Assembly: GCF_002177115.1 (NCBI RefSeq)
Contig: NZ_MVAG01000091.1
Coordinates: forward strand, 62,001-126,000
Source of the DNA: Chryseobacterium mucoviscidosis
GTDB taxonomy: Bacteria > Bacteroidota > Bacteroidia > Flavobacteriales > Weeksellaceae
Reading direction: 5' to 3'
DNA length: 64,000 bases
Part shown: one piece after another, positions 54,868 to 64,000 of the stretch
How positions within the stretch are numbered: position 1 is the first letter of the stretch
Layout: every line of letters starts with the position of its first letter
Position numbers and translations under genes: made by a program
The notes under the pieces: model-generated
The model's database searches: none
What the model was told of the DNA's origin: nothing
Seen by the model: the letters and a program-made list of their open reading frames with translations, nothing else

Positions 54868-55230
54868 ATGGAAAAAACAAAACTCATCGAAGCCCGCAAA
54901 AGAAGAAACATCAGCCAGGAAAGAATGGCAGACATCCTTTCTATGGATGTTTCCAACTACAACCGAAGAGAGAAGGGAACGGCAAAAATTTCTTTACCGG
55001 AATGGCAGAAAATCGCTGAAGTATTGGAAGTTCCAATTGAAGACATTTTTGAAAATGAAGAAAGTTTAGTTTTTATATTTAATGATAATTCTACAGGTAA
55101 CGGAAATGGTATTGGAAATACCAATAATTACAACATTCCGCTTTCTTTGTGGGAATCTCAGAAAAAATACATCGATAAACTTGAAGAAGAAATTGAAGCA
55201 CTAAAAGCAGAAATCGCAAAATACAAATAA
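54868..55230 (+). CDS. XRE family transcriptional regulator with coiled-coil tail
   Basis: 120 residues. HTH_3/Cro-C1 helix-turn-helix at about 5-60 (ARKRRNISQERMADILSMDVSNYNRREKG). A Gly/Asn-rich linker (NGNGIGNTNNYN) follows, then a C-terminal heptad region (about 97-118, KKYIDKLEEEIEALKAEIAKY), probably a dimerisation coiled coil. The promoter carries inverted half-sites suggesting autoregulation; it is divergent from the small secreted peptide gene. Confidence 0.88.
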   Translation: MEKTKLIEARKRRNISQERMADILSMDVSNYNRREKGTAKISLPEWQKIAEVLEVPIEDIFENEESLVFIFNDNSTGNGNGIGNTNNYNIPLSLWESQKKYIDKLEEEIEALKAEIAKYK

Positions 55231-55279
55231 TCTTTCGCGGTGCAGTTTTTGTATTTTACACTTCATAAAAGTTTAAGTT

Positions 55280-55570
55280 ATGAGATTTGAAAATAATAAA
55301 TCGGGAAACGGCGGAGTAATTACTTTAAATAACGATGTTAAAGAAATCGGAAGATTAACGTACACTATTTTCCCCGAAGACAGCAAATTCATTATTTCCT
55401 TCGTTTTGGTTCACCCCGAATTTGAAGGTCGCGGAATGGGAAAATATCTGGTGGAAGAAGCCATAAAGTTTGCCCGCGAAAACAACTGGAAAGTCTACCC
55501 GCACTGTTCTTACGCGCGATCTGTGATGATGAGAATGAAGGATGTGGAAGATATTTTTTTACAGCGTTAA
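55280..55570 (+). CDS. GNAT-like N-acetyltransferase, YjdJ type
   Basis: 96 residues, the short GNAT form. VLVHPEFEGRGMGKYLVEEAIKFARENNW is the acetyl-CoA site (RGMGK) and HCSYARSVM the distal part. 49 bases after the XRE gene. The end overlaps the converging glycosyltransferase stop by 12 bases. Confidence 0.85.
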   Translation: MRFENNKSGNGGVITLNNDVKEIGRLTYTIFPEDSKFIISFVLVHPEFEGRGMGKYLVEEAIKFARENNWKVYPHCSYARSVMMRMKDVEDIFLQR

Positions 55571-56530
55571 CACTTCGTTCACCAAGATTTCTTCAATATC
55601 ATCGGGATAATCTACTTTCAGATGCTGATCGGAATTTATCCAGTTCTGTATTTCTTCCAGTTTCAAGACTTTAGAATTCGGAATTCCCATCTTGTCTAAA
55701 GCACAGGCGTTGCATTCCTGTTCATATTGATTATGAATAGGAATTACGAACAGTTTTTTATCCATAAAAAGTGCTTCTGCAGGACTTTCGAAACCTGCAT
55801 TGCAGAGAATTCCATCGCAGTTTTCAAACGCTTTTAAATACTGAATTTCATCAATCGGAAAAATTTCAACATTATTTTCCTTAAACTGCAATTTGGAATA
55901 TTTGGAAAAAACTTTCCATTCTACCGGAATCTGCTTTAAAACTTTAATGATATTTTCATCTGAAAAGCTCGGAAGATACACCAGATAAAAATCTTTTTTG
56001 TCGGGATTCAGGTTTCGGATTTTCCTTCTGATAACCGGTTTTTTTATCTGAGGATGATAATTTTCGAAGTGGAAACCAATTCTTCTTTCGCTCGGAACAT
56101 AATATTTCAGCACCATTTCCCCGAAAAAATCTTTTTTATCCGGTTTCGGCGTTTCTTTAAACAACATGGAAGCCTGATGACTGAGTTCTATCATCGGATG
56201 TTTTTTGAATTTACAAGCCCATCCCGTTAAAGGTTCATAATCGTTGATGACTAAATCGTACTGAGAAAGCTCGATTTCGCGGATCGCTTTGAAGGCTTCT
56301 AAAAAACCATTGTCTGTAAACGTTTTCCGATAGGATAAACCGCCTGTTTTATCGTAAAGAAGGGAAACGCCTTTATGTTTAAAATTAATACCAAAATCAG
56401 CCTTTAACTGCGACTGATGTCCGCTGATAAGTGTATCCACAGAAGCATATTTTTTCAGGATCGGAACAATTTCCTGCGCGCGTGCGACGTGTCCGTTTCC
56501 GGTTCCCTGAAAGGCGTATAAAATTCTCAT
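55559..56530 (-). CDS. GT-B glycosyltransferase family protein
   Basis: 323 residues; MRILYAFQGTGNGHVARAQEI is the start of the MurG/MJ1255-like glycosyltransferase group (GT28-like), with ILCNAGFESPAEALFMDKKLFVIPIHNQYEQE as the nucleotide-sugar site. Substrate unknown. Its ATG overlaps the phosphoesterase stop by four bases, so the two form an operon and may act on one envelope lipid. Confidence 0.85.
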   Translation of the reverse strand: MRILYAFQGTGNGHVARAQEIVPILKKYASVDTLISGHQSQLKADFGINFKHKGVSLLYDKTGGLSYRKTFTDNGFLEAFKAIREIELSQYDLVINDYEPLTGWACKFKKHPMIELSHQASMLFKETPKPDKKDFFGEMVLKYYVPSERRIGFHFENYHPQIKKPVIRRKIRNLNPDKKDFYLVYLPSFSDENIIKVLKQIPVEWKVFSKYSKLQFKENNVEIFPIDEIQYLKAFENCDGILCNAGFESPAEALFMDKKLFVIPIHNQYEQECNACALDKMGIPNSKVLKLEEIQNWINSDQHLKVDYPDDIEEILVNEVLTL

Positions 56531-57354
56531 TGGCTGAAGTTGGTTACTATTTTTAAAAGTTCATCACTATCGATTTCCTGAATTTCCTCTGCGGTATCAT
56601 CTTTTAAAGAATCTTTATGTTCGTCATAATAAAAAATCTTCCACTCGTTATTATTGTACTCCAGTGCGGAAAGATTTTCGATCCAGTCGCCGGAATTAAG
56701 ATACGTGCAGGAACCTTTTTTATTAATCACCTCCCGAATCTGCGGCTGATGAATATGTCCGCAAACTACGTAATCGTAATGATTGTCGATGGCAAGTTCG
56801 GAGGCAGTCAGCTCAAAATCCCCAATGTATTTTACCGCTTTCTTCACATTGTTTTTAATTTTTTTTGAAAATGAATATTTTTCTTTTCCCATTTTCTCCA
56901 AAAACCAATTCACAACATTATTGATTACAATTAATAAATCATAGCCTTTTCCTCCCAGTTTAGCAATCCATTTCGAATGCTGAACGGAAGCGTCAAACAC
57001 ATCTCCGTGAAAGATCCATGTTTTTTTATTGTCTATGTCTAAACAGATTTTATTACAGACTTTAAGCTTACCCAGTTGGAAGTCGGTAAACTTCCGGAAC
57101 ATCTCATCATGATTTCCGGTAATGTAGTAAACATCTGTGTTTTTTGTGGCAAAGGACAATATTTTTTTGATGACCTTTAAATGGGGTTTAGGGAAGTAAG
57201 ACTTTTTGAATTGCCAGATATCGATAATATCTCCATTCAAAACTAAAGTTTTAGGCTGAATAGAATTAAGATATCGCAGTAATTCTTTAGCCTTACATCC
57301 GTAAGTTCCCAGATGAACATCCGATATAACAACTAATTCGACGTTTCTTTTCAT
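56527..57354 (-). CDS. Metallophosphoesterase, LpxH-like UDP-2,3-diacylglucosamine diphosphatase
   Basis: 275 residues from ATG 57354; a TTG four codons earlier was not chosen. Calcineurin-like motifs: ISDVHLG, LNGDIID, GNHD, HGD and GHIHQP in order, all metal ligands present. The layout and length match the LpxH-like/LpxI-replacing family in Bacteroidota lipid A synthesis, but not strongly enough to exclude another substrate. Operon with the following glycosyltransferase (4-base overlap). Confidence 0.83.
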   Translation of the reverse strand: MKRNVELVVISDVHLGTYGCKAKELLRYLNSIQPKTLVLNGDIIDIWQFKKSYFPKPHLKVIKKILSFATKNTDVYYITGNHDEMFRKFTDFQLGKLKVCNKICLDIDNKKTWIFHGDVFDASVQHSKWIAKLGGKGYDLLIVINNVVNWFLEKMGKEKYSFSKKIKNNVKKAVKYIGDFELTASELAIDNHYDYVVCGHIHQPQIREVINKKGSCTYLNSGDWIENLSALEYNNNEWKIFYYDEHKDSLKDDTAEEIQEIDSDELLKIVTNFSQ

Positions 57355-57412
57355 AGTTTTATGCAAAGAAACTACTTGAAAGTTAACTGTATATGAATGT
57401 TATATTATTTTT

Positions 57413-58153
57413 TTAGAGAGTTTCCATCAACTCTTCTGTAATTTCCATATTATGATATACGTTTTGTACATCATCATCGTCCTCGAAACGCTCAAGCATT
57501 TTCATATTTGCCTTGAACTGCTCTTCGTTTACTTCTTTTGTATTGTTCGGAATTCTCTGAAGTTCTGCGCTTTTTGCTTCAATTCCCAGTTCGTCTAATT
57601 TGTGAGATAAAGAACCGAAATCTTCGAAAGCTGTTGTAATCATTACTTCTTCTTCATCTTTTTCTACGTCTTCTGCTCCGCCGTCAATCATTTCCATTTC
57701 AAAATCGTCCCAATCCATTTTAATCTGAGTTAAATCGATCGTGAAAATCCCTTTTCTGTCGAAGATGAAAGCTAACTCGCCATTTTTACCAAGGTTTCCA
57801 TCAAACTTATTGAAAATAGCTCTTACATTGGCAACAGTTCTTGTTGTATTGTTTGTCGTACATTCTACGAAAAAAGCAACACCACCTTGTCCGTAACCTT
57901 CGTAAGTAATTTCTTCGTAGTTTTCTGCATCTGCTCCACTTGCCTTTTTAATCGCTCTTTCTACGTTGTCTTTCGGCATGTTTGCACCTTTAGCATTCTG
58001 GATGCATCTTCTTAGTGCAGGATTAGATTCCGGATCTGGACCTCCTGCTTTTACTGCCAGTGCAATATCTTTACCTATTTTAGAAAAAGTCTTAGCCATC
58101 TTGTCCCATCTGGCCATCTTAGATGCTTTTCTATATTCAAACGCTCTTCCCAT
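57413..58153 (-). CDS. YebC/PmpR family protein
   Basis: 246 residues, full length. MGRAFEYRKASKMARWDKMAKTFSKIGK and NPALRRCIQNAKGANMPKDNVERAI are the family signature; ITYEGYGQGGVAFFVECTTNN follows. Long called DNA-binding regulators, YebC proteins are now also linked to ribosome stalling relief at proline-rich stretches. Monocistronic. A TAATTTTG -7 element lies 20 bases upstream. Confidence 0.95.
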   Translation of the reverse strand: MGRAFEYRKASKMARWDKMAKTFSKIGKDIALAVKAGGPDPESNPALRRCIQNAKGANMPKDNVERAIKKASGADAENYEEITYEGYGQGGVAFFVECTTNNTTRTVANVRAIFNKFDGNLGKNGELAFIFDRKGIFTIDLTQIKMDWDDFEMEMIDGGAEDVEKDEEEVMITTAFEDFGSLSHKLDELGIEAKSAELQRIPNNTKEVNEEQFKANMKMLERFEDDDDVQNVYHNMEITEELMETL

Positions 58154-58173
58154 TTTATATTTTTAATTTTCAA

Positions 58174-58181
58174 CAAAATTA
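58174..58181 (-). promoter_or_regulatory. -7 element of the yebC promoter
   Basis: Minus strand TAATTTTG (TAnnTTTG), 20 bases above the yebC ATG. It sits just beyond the ompA terminator. Confidence 0.55.
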
Positions 58182-58194
58182 CTTAAAAGTGAAC

Positions 58195-58228
58195 GAAAAA
58201 AAAATACCCCCAGAGAACTGGAGGTATT
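58195..58228 (-). terminator. Terminator of ompA
   Basis: Minus strand AATACCTCCAG, loop TTCT, CTGGGGGTATT (one mismatch; 58218-58228, 58203-58213) then a nine-T run. Confidence 0.85.
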
Positions 58229-58247
58229 TATATTTAGAAAAATTTAA

Positions 58248-59738
58248 TTATTTTTTCTTTTTAGCCGGAGCTTTTTTCTTAGCTGGAGCTTTTTTCTTAA
58301 CTACAACTTTCTTCTCTACAACATCTAAATCAGATTTTTTAAGAGCATCCCATGCAGCACCGTTTACAGCTTCAACTACAACTTTTCTATCTGCCATTCT
58401 TTCAGCATCAGAAGCTTTTTCTGAAACTTTAGCATCTCTTTCACCAACACCAATTGACTTAAGTTGGTTACCATTAACACCTCTAGCCTCTAAAGCACCT
58501 ACAACAGCAGCAGCTCTTTCTCTAGATAATTTCAAGTTGTAAGCATCAGATCCCTTAGCATCAGTGTGACCTGTTACTAAGAAAGTAGCTGTATTATCTT
58601 GCTTAACAATTGTAGCAGCTTGATCTAATTTTCCACTTGATTCTGGTCTGATTGTAGCTTTATTGAAATCGAATAAAATATCTTTTAATGCACCAGTAGC
58701 TTCTAAAGCAATCACATCTTTAGGCTTAGGACATCCGTTGTATTCTGGAAGACCTGGAACAGTAGGACAAGCATCATCTTTATCTAAGATTCCGTCTCCG
58801 TCTGTATCTGGCCAAGGACAACCGTTGTTTTCAGCAGGACCTGCAACTGTAGGACAAGCATCATCTTTGTCGATTACACCGTCACCATCAGTATCTGGCC
58901 AAGGGCATCCGTTGTTTTCAACTGGACCAGCAACATCTGGACATTGATCGTCTTTATCTGGAACTCCATCACCATCAGTATCAGGACATCCTTGGAATTC
59001 TGGTAAACCTGGTGTATCTGGACATAAGTCGTCTTTATCTAAGATACCATCTTTATCTCTATCTCTGTTACCAAATCTAAAGTTCAAAGAAGCTGAAGCT
59101 TGCCAGAAATTAGCAACGTTAGATTTGTCTCCCGGAGTTGATACGTAATCTCCCTGAACACCTAAACCGAAGTTTTTAGTTAACCAGAAGTTAACACCTG
59201 CACCAGTAGCAACTGTAAAGAAGTTAGCTTTACCGTTTTCGTTACCGTTGTCACCATTTGTAACATATTCTCCGTTAGCATCCGTTCTAGGGAAAGTAAG
59301 AGAAGTATAATCGTGTCTCAAATAGTTAGCACCAACTCTTAAATATGGATCAAACCAAGATTCTTCGTCCCAAAGAAGACCTGCAGCCTTCGCCTGGAAA
59401 CCTAAACCTGTCATCAACATAAACTCTTTACCCATGTTGAATCTTTTGTTTTCAACATTACCTACAGTCGTCTGCCAGTCGATTACCAAACCTTTACCGA
59501 TGTTCCTAGCTACAGTAAGTTTTGATAATGGCGGAGTAATAGAGAAGTTGTTCATATTGAACATTGTCTTCGTCAAATTATTAGCAGAGAACGTATTACT
59601 GAAATTGGTTCTCTGTGCCAAATGGTTTTCCGCGTGAGCACCAACCCCGATTAACCACGGATTGTTGGTAGTCTGAGCGAACACAGTAGAAGCAACAGTA
59701 AGTGCCAATGCTGAAATTCCTAATTTTAGATTTTTCAT
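58248..59738 (-). CDS. OmpA family outer-membrane protein with TSP3 repeats and PAKKK tail
   Basis: 496 residues, signal peptide ending STVFAQ (about 22). A beta-barrel-like N-terminal domain (23-220), four calcium-binding thrombospondin type 3 repeats (about 225-345; DTDGDGVPDKDDQCPDVAG, DGVIDKDDACPTV), an OmpA peptidoglycan-binding domain (about 350-465; ILFDFNKATIRPES, TGHTDAKGSDAYNLKLSRERA) and a last 25 residues of the form KKAPAKKKAPAKKKK, highly basic and unusual for this family. Anchors outer membrane to peptidoglycan; likely abundant. Upstream TTTG (59796-59799), 20 bp, TTATTTTG (59768-59775). Confidence 0.93.
   Translation of the reverse strand: MKNLKLGISALALTVASTVFAQTTNNPWLIGVGAHAENHLAQRTNFSNTFSANNLTKTMFNMNNFSITPPLSKLTVARNIGKGLVIDWQTTVGNVENKRFNMGKEFMLMTGLGFQAKAAGLLWDEESWFDPYLRVGANYLRHDYTSLTFPRTDANGEYVTNGDNGNENGKANFFTVATGAGVNFWLTKNFGLGVQGDYVSTPGDKSNVANFWQASASLNFRFGNRDRDKDGILDKDDLCPDTPGLPEFQGCPDTDGDGVPDKDDQCPDVAGPVENNGCPWPDTDGDGVIDKDDACPTVAGPAENNGCPWPDTDGDGILDKDDACPTVPGLPEYNGCPKPKDVIALEATGALKDILFDFNKATIRPESSGKLDQAATIVKQDNTATFLVTGHTDAKGSDAYNLKLSRERAAAVVGALEARGVNGNQLKSIGVGERDAKVSEKASDAERMADRKVVVEAVNGAAWDALKKSDLDVVEKKVVVKKKAPAKKKAPAKKKK
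58735..59035 (-). repeat. TSP3 coding repeats inside ompA
   Basis: Four direct DNA repeats of about 75-80 bases (phrases like CATCATCTTTGTCGAT and ACCGTTGTTTTC recur) encode the calcium-binding TSP3 loops. Confidence 0.75.
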
Positions 59739-59815
59739 AGAATTAAATGATTAAATAATTGATAATGCAAAATAAATATAATTTTTCTTTATATACAAAG
59801 TTTTTCAGATGATTT

Positions 59816-60274
59816 TTAACTTTTCTTTAATATTCTGTCGAGGTTTCGTTTATTTTCTCTATCTTTTATGCTCTCCCTTTTATCGAAGAGTTTTTTCCCT
59901 CTACCCAGCGCTATGAGAACCTTTGCTTTTCCCCTGTCATTGATATATAACTTAAGAGGTATAACGGTGTTCCCTGCATCCTTTAACTTTTTTTCTAATT
60001 TCTGTAACTCTTTTTTGTGCAAGAGCAATTTCCGTTCCCTTTTTGTTTTATGATTGTAAAAAGTTCCTAATTTGTACTCATCGATCATCATATTGATGAT
60101 GTACAATTCCCCATCAATAAACTGACAGAACGATTCTGCGATGGATGCTTTTGAAGAACGCAAAGATTTTATTTCCGTACCTGTTAAAACCATTCCCGCT
60201 TCGTATTCTTCCAGAATTTCATATTCAAATCTGGCTCTTCGGTTTAATATATTGACTGTTTTTTCAATCTTCAT
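59816..60274 (-). CDS. smpB: SsrA-binding protein
   Basis: 152 residues, normal length. Partner of tmRNA in rescue of stalled ribosomes. NRRARFEYEILEEYEAGMVLTGTEIKSLR and GRGKKLFDKRESIKDRE are diagnostic. The C-terminal tail is Lys/Arg-rich as required for decoding. The gene is 78 bases after ompA on the same strand, with ompA's promoter in the gap. Confidence 0.97.
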   Translation of the reverse strand: MKIEKTVNILNRRARFEYEILEEYEAGMVLTGTEIKSLRSSKASIAESFCQFIDGELYIINMMIDEYKLGTFYNHKTKRERKLLLHKKELQKLEKKLKDAGNTVIPLKLYINDRGKAKVLIALGRGKKLFDKRESIKDRENKRNLDRILKKS

Positions 60275-60408
60275 TTTAAAATCCTTTTGTATTTGTAAGA
60301 TGTAAAAATTTAATAAGGTTGCAGGTGAAATTTATATTTTTTCTGATATTTTTTTCTGCGTTTTATTAATTTAATGAATGAAATATATAAAAAATACCCC
60401 ACATTTAA

Positions 60409-62103
<1,695 letters not shown>

Positions 62104-62110
62104 AATATTT

Positions 62111-62143
62111 AAAAACCGTTCAACTGCTGAACGGTTTTTTTTT
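62111..62143 (+). terminator. Terminator of the ABC-F gene
   Basis: Perfect 12-bp stem AAAAACCGTTCA / TGAACGGTTTTT (62111-62122, 62128-62139), five-base loop, T-run. Confidence 0.9.
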
Positions 62144-62190
62144 AACACTTCCCCTTCAACAATAAACTTTTCTTTTAAATTATAATTCCC

Positions 62191-62198
62191 TATTTTTG
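62191..62198 (+). promoter_or_regulatory. -7 element immediately before recJ
   Basis: TATTTTTG ends four bases before the recJ ATG, so the transcript would start at or near the start codon; no -33 box seen. Confidence 0.55.
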
Positions 62199-62202
62199 TG
62201 AA

Positions 62203-63915
62203 ATGAGTCAAAAATGGATTTACAAGCCCGAACCCGATGAGGAAATTGTGGATGGATTAAGTTCGTCTCTTGGTTTTGGAACTTTCGAATCTAAACTCCT
62301 CGTTCTCAGAGGAATTGACAATTATCAAAAGGCAAGAGAATTTTTTAAACCCAACCTTAACGACATTCACAGTCCGTTTTTAATGGCAGATATGCAAAAA
62401 GCTGTAGAGCGGATTGCCACTGCAATTGAGAATGGAGAAAAAATATTGGTTTACGGAGATTATGATGTAGACGGAACAACTGCCGTTGCACTGATGTATC
62501 TGTACCTCAGCAAAATTGTTCAGAAAAAATATTTAGATTACTATATCCCCGATAGAAATTCTGAAGGGTATGGAATTTCTACCGAAGGAATCGACTTTGC
62601 CAAAGAAAACGGCTTTTCGCTAATTATCGCTTTAGACTGCGGAATCAAAGCATTAGATATGATCCGCTATGCCAAAAGTCTGGATATCGATTTTATCATC
62701 TGCGATCACCATTTACCCGGAGAAGAAATTCCTGACGCCGTTGCCGTTCTGGATCCGAAAAGAAGCGACTGTCGCTATCCTTTCAAAGAACTTTCGGGTT
62801 GCGGAGTAGGTTTTAAACTTTGTCAGGGTCTCAACACCATTTATAAACTTCCTGAAGCTGAACTGTTTGAATTAACAGATCTTCTCGCCATTTCCATTGC
62901 CGCAGATATCGTTTCAATGACCGGAGAAAACAGGGTTTTGGCTAAAATGGGACTGAAAATCCTTCGAAAAACGAGAAATTTAGGATTAAGATTATTAATT
63001 CCCGAAGACAAACTTTCTCATTTTGAAATTTCAAATATTGTGTTTGAAATTGCGCCTAAAATTAATGCTGCCGGAAGAATTTCGCACGGAAAAGCAGCCG
63101 TTGAGCTTATGGTTTCGGATAACCTGAAACACGCCCATCAGATCGTGAGCGACATCATGAATCTTAATGATGAAAGGCGTGAACTGGATATGAATTCTAC
63201 CCTTTCTGCTCTAAATCAGGTTATTGAATCTCAGCAGGAAACAAAATATACTACCATTGTTTATCATCCGGAATGGAATAAAGGAGTGATAGGAATTGTA
63301 GCTTCAAGATTAATTGAAACCTACTACAAACCTACCCTTGTTTTCACCGATGGAAATAATGGGGAAATGGTGGCTTCGGCGAGATCCGTTTCGGATTTTG
63401 ATGTTCATGAAGCACTGGATATGTGTTCGGAATATTTCTTAAAATTCGGAGGACATCATGCCGCAGCAGGACTTTCTATGGAAAAGGAAAAATTTGCCGC
63501 TTTCAAAGAAAAATTTGAACGTGTTGTCTCTGAAAAAATCAAAGAACATCAGAAAGAGCCTTCGATCACGATCGATTCGGAAATACAGATTGATGAAATT
63601 AACCGGGAATTTATCAATTTTCACAGAAAATTAGCACCTTTCGGACCTCACAATATGAAACCGATTCTGACATTGACAAATCAGAAAATTTCGGGGTATA
63701 TCAAAACGATGGGAAAAGATAATAATCATCTTAAATTCTATATCAAGCAGGAATCCACCGGAAGAAATATTGAATGTGTAGGCTTTAAATTGGGACAGTT
63801 TGCCGATGATTTCAGAAATAAATATTTTGATCTTGCCTTCACGCTGGAAGAAAACCACTGGAAAGGAAATGTCACACATTATCTGAATATTAAAGATGTA
63901 AAATTCAGGGATTAG
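62203..63915 (+). CDS. recJ: Single-stranded-DNA 5'-3' exonuclease
   Basis: 570 residues. DHH phosphoesterase superfamily: DYDVDG (86-91) and CDHHLPG (167-173) are the metal-binding motifs; DLLAISIAADIV and KINAAGRISHG follow, with DHHA1 part GGHHAAAGLSM near 425. RecJ resects DNA in recombination and mismatch repair. Cytoplasmic. nadD starts nine bases after its stop, so the pair is an operon. Confidence 0.96.
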   Translation: MSQKWIYKPEPDEEIVDGLSSSLGFGTFESKLLVLRGIDNYQKAREFFKPNLNDIHSPFLMADMQKAVERIATAIENGEKILVYGDYDVDGTTAVALMYLYLSKIVQKKYLDYYIPDRNSEGYGISTEGIDFAKENGFSLIIALDCGIKALDMIRYAKSLDIDFIICDHHLPGEEIPDAVAVLDPKRSDCRYPFKELSGCGVGFKLCQGLNTIYKLPEAELFELTDLLAISIAADIVSMTGENRVLAKMGLKILRKTRNLGLRLLIPEDKLSHFEISNIVFEIAPKINAAGRISHGKAAVELMVSDNLKHAHQIVSDIMNLNDERRELDMNSTLSALNQVIESQQETKYTTIVYHPEWNKGVIGIVASRLIETYYKPTLVFTDGNNGEMVASARSVSDFDVHEALDMCSEYFLKFGGHHAAAGLSMEKEKFAAFKEKFERVVSEKIKEHQKEPSITIDSEIQIDEINREFINFHRKLAPFGPHNMKPILTLTNQKISGYIKTMGKDNNHLKFYIKQESTGRNIECVGFKLGQFADDFRNKYFDLAFTLEENHWKGNVTHYLNIKDVKFRD

Positions 63916-63924
63916 AAGTTTTTT

Positions 63925-64000
63925 ATGAAAAAAATTGGTTTATTTTTCGGTTCGTTTAACCCAATTCATATTGGTCATTTAATTTTAGCCAATTACATTC
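63925..64000 (+). CDS. nadD: Nicotinate-nucleotide adenylyltransferase, 3'-truncated by window edge
   Basis: 25 codons visible, MKKIGLFFGSFNPIHIGHLI, which is the nucleotidyltransferase GSFNPxHxGH motif of NadD/NadM, most like NadD of NAD synthesis. The rest lies outside the window. Nine bases downstream of recJ. Confidence 0.85.
   Translation, partial: MKKIGLFFGSFNPIHIGHLILANYI

Overview
The window looks like chromosomal core sequence of a member of the Flavobacteriia, most likely Chryseobacterium or a close Weeksellaceae relative. Evidence: AT-rich DNA; promoters of the Bacteroidota type (TTTG, about 19-22 bp, TAnnTTTG); three secreted proteins with C-terminal type IX secretion sorting domains; a GLPGLI-family protein; bacillithiol synthesis (BshA); an OmpA protein with thrombospondin type 3 repeats; methionine synthase split into two genes. 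I see no rRNA, tRNA, CRISPR, insertion sequence or prophage. The genus is inferred from overall resemblance, not computed.

Layout. 1-7.4 kb: end of a DUF4254 gene, a lipoprotein, ribA, a GH3 N-acetylhexosaminidase, bshA, a DUF2851 protein, a PspC-like protein and a GNAT enzyme. 7.5-19 kb: SIMPL protein, two paralogous CarboxypepD_reg-like proteins, an AddA/RecB-like helicase-nuclease, a type IX-secreted S8 protease, ferritin, a Spy-like protein and a Tyr-rich/RGG-rich exported protein. 19-26.3 kb: a DPE2-like 4-alpha-glucanotransferase, a type IX cargo protein, cysS, a 25-codon poly-cysteine leader ORF, a stand-alone polyvalent-type kinase domain and folE. 27.6-37.7 kb: a methionine locus on the minus strand headed by a SAM-I riboswitch: metX, a kinase-less ThrA-like homoserine dehydrogenase, metZ, the Zn/homocysteine half of metH, a fatty-acid desaturase, the folate/B12/activation half of metH, and metF. 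37.8-42.4 kb: a GH63-like glucosidase and a type IX cargo protein. 42.4-51.9 kb: OsmC, a phosphodiester glycosidase, then the DUF58, transglutaminase, MoxR, DUF4350, DUF4129, membrane protein and SpoIIM cluster with a divergent RDD gene. 51.9-53 kb: about 1 kb of tandem structured repeats. 53-64 kb: GLPGLI protein, a small secreted peptide divergent from an XRE regulator with a clear operator, two GNAT/GT genes, a LpxH-like phosphoesterase, yebC, ompA, smpB, an ABC-F ATPase, recJ and the start of nadD.

How the genes work together. The riboswitch locus is a nearly complete route from homoserine to methionine by direct sulfhydrylation, with the folate methyl supply (MetF) at its distal end. Cysteinyl-tRNA synthesis has its own possible sensor, the leader ORF ending CCCCTCCC 68 nt before cysS. 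The MoxR cluster is a conserved envelope or protein-complex maturation module.

Most interesting non-routine signals: the poly-Cys leader before cysS; the tandem multi-hairpin array and its single relative that appears to terminate cysS; three GC-rich hairpins of one design between genes; the XRE operator placed on its own -33 box; and an ABC-F protein whose two nucleotide sites are predicted to be one intact and one dead.
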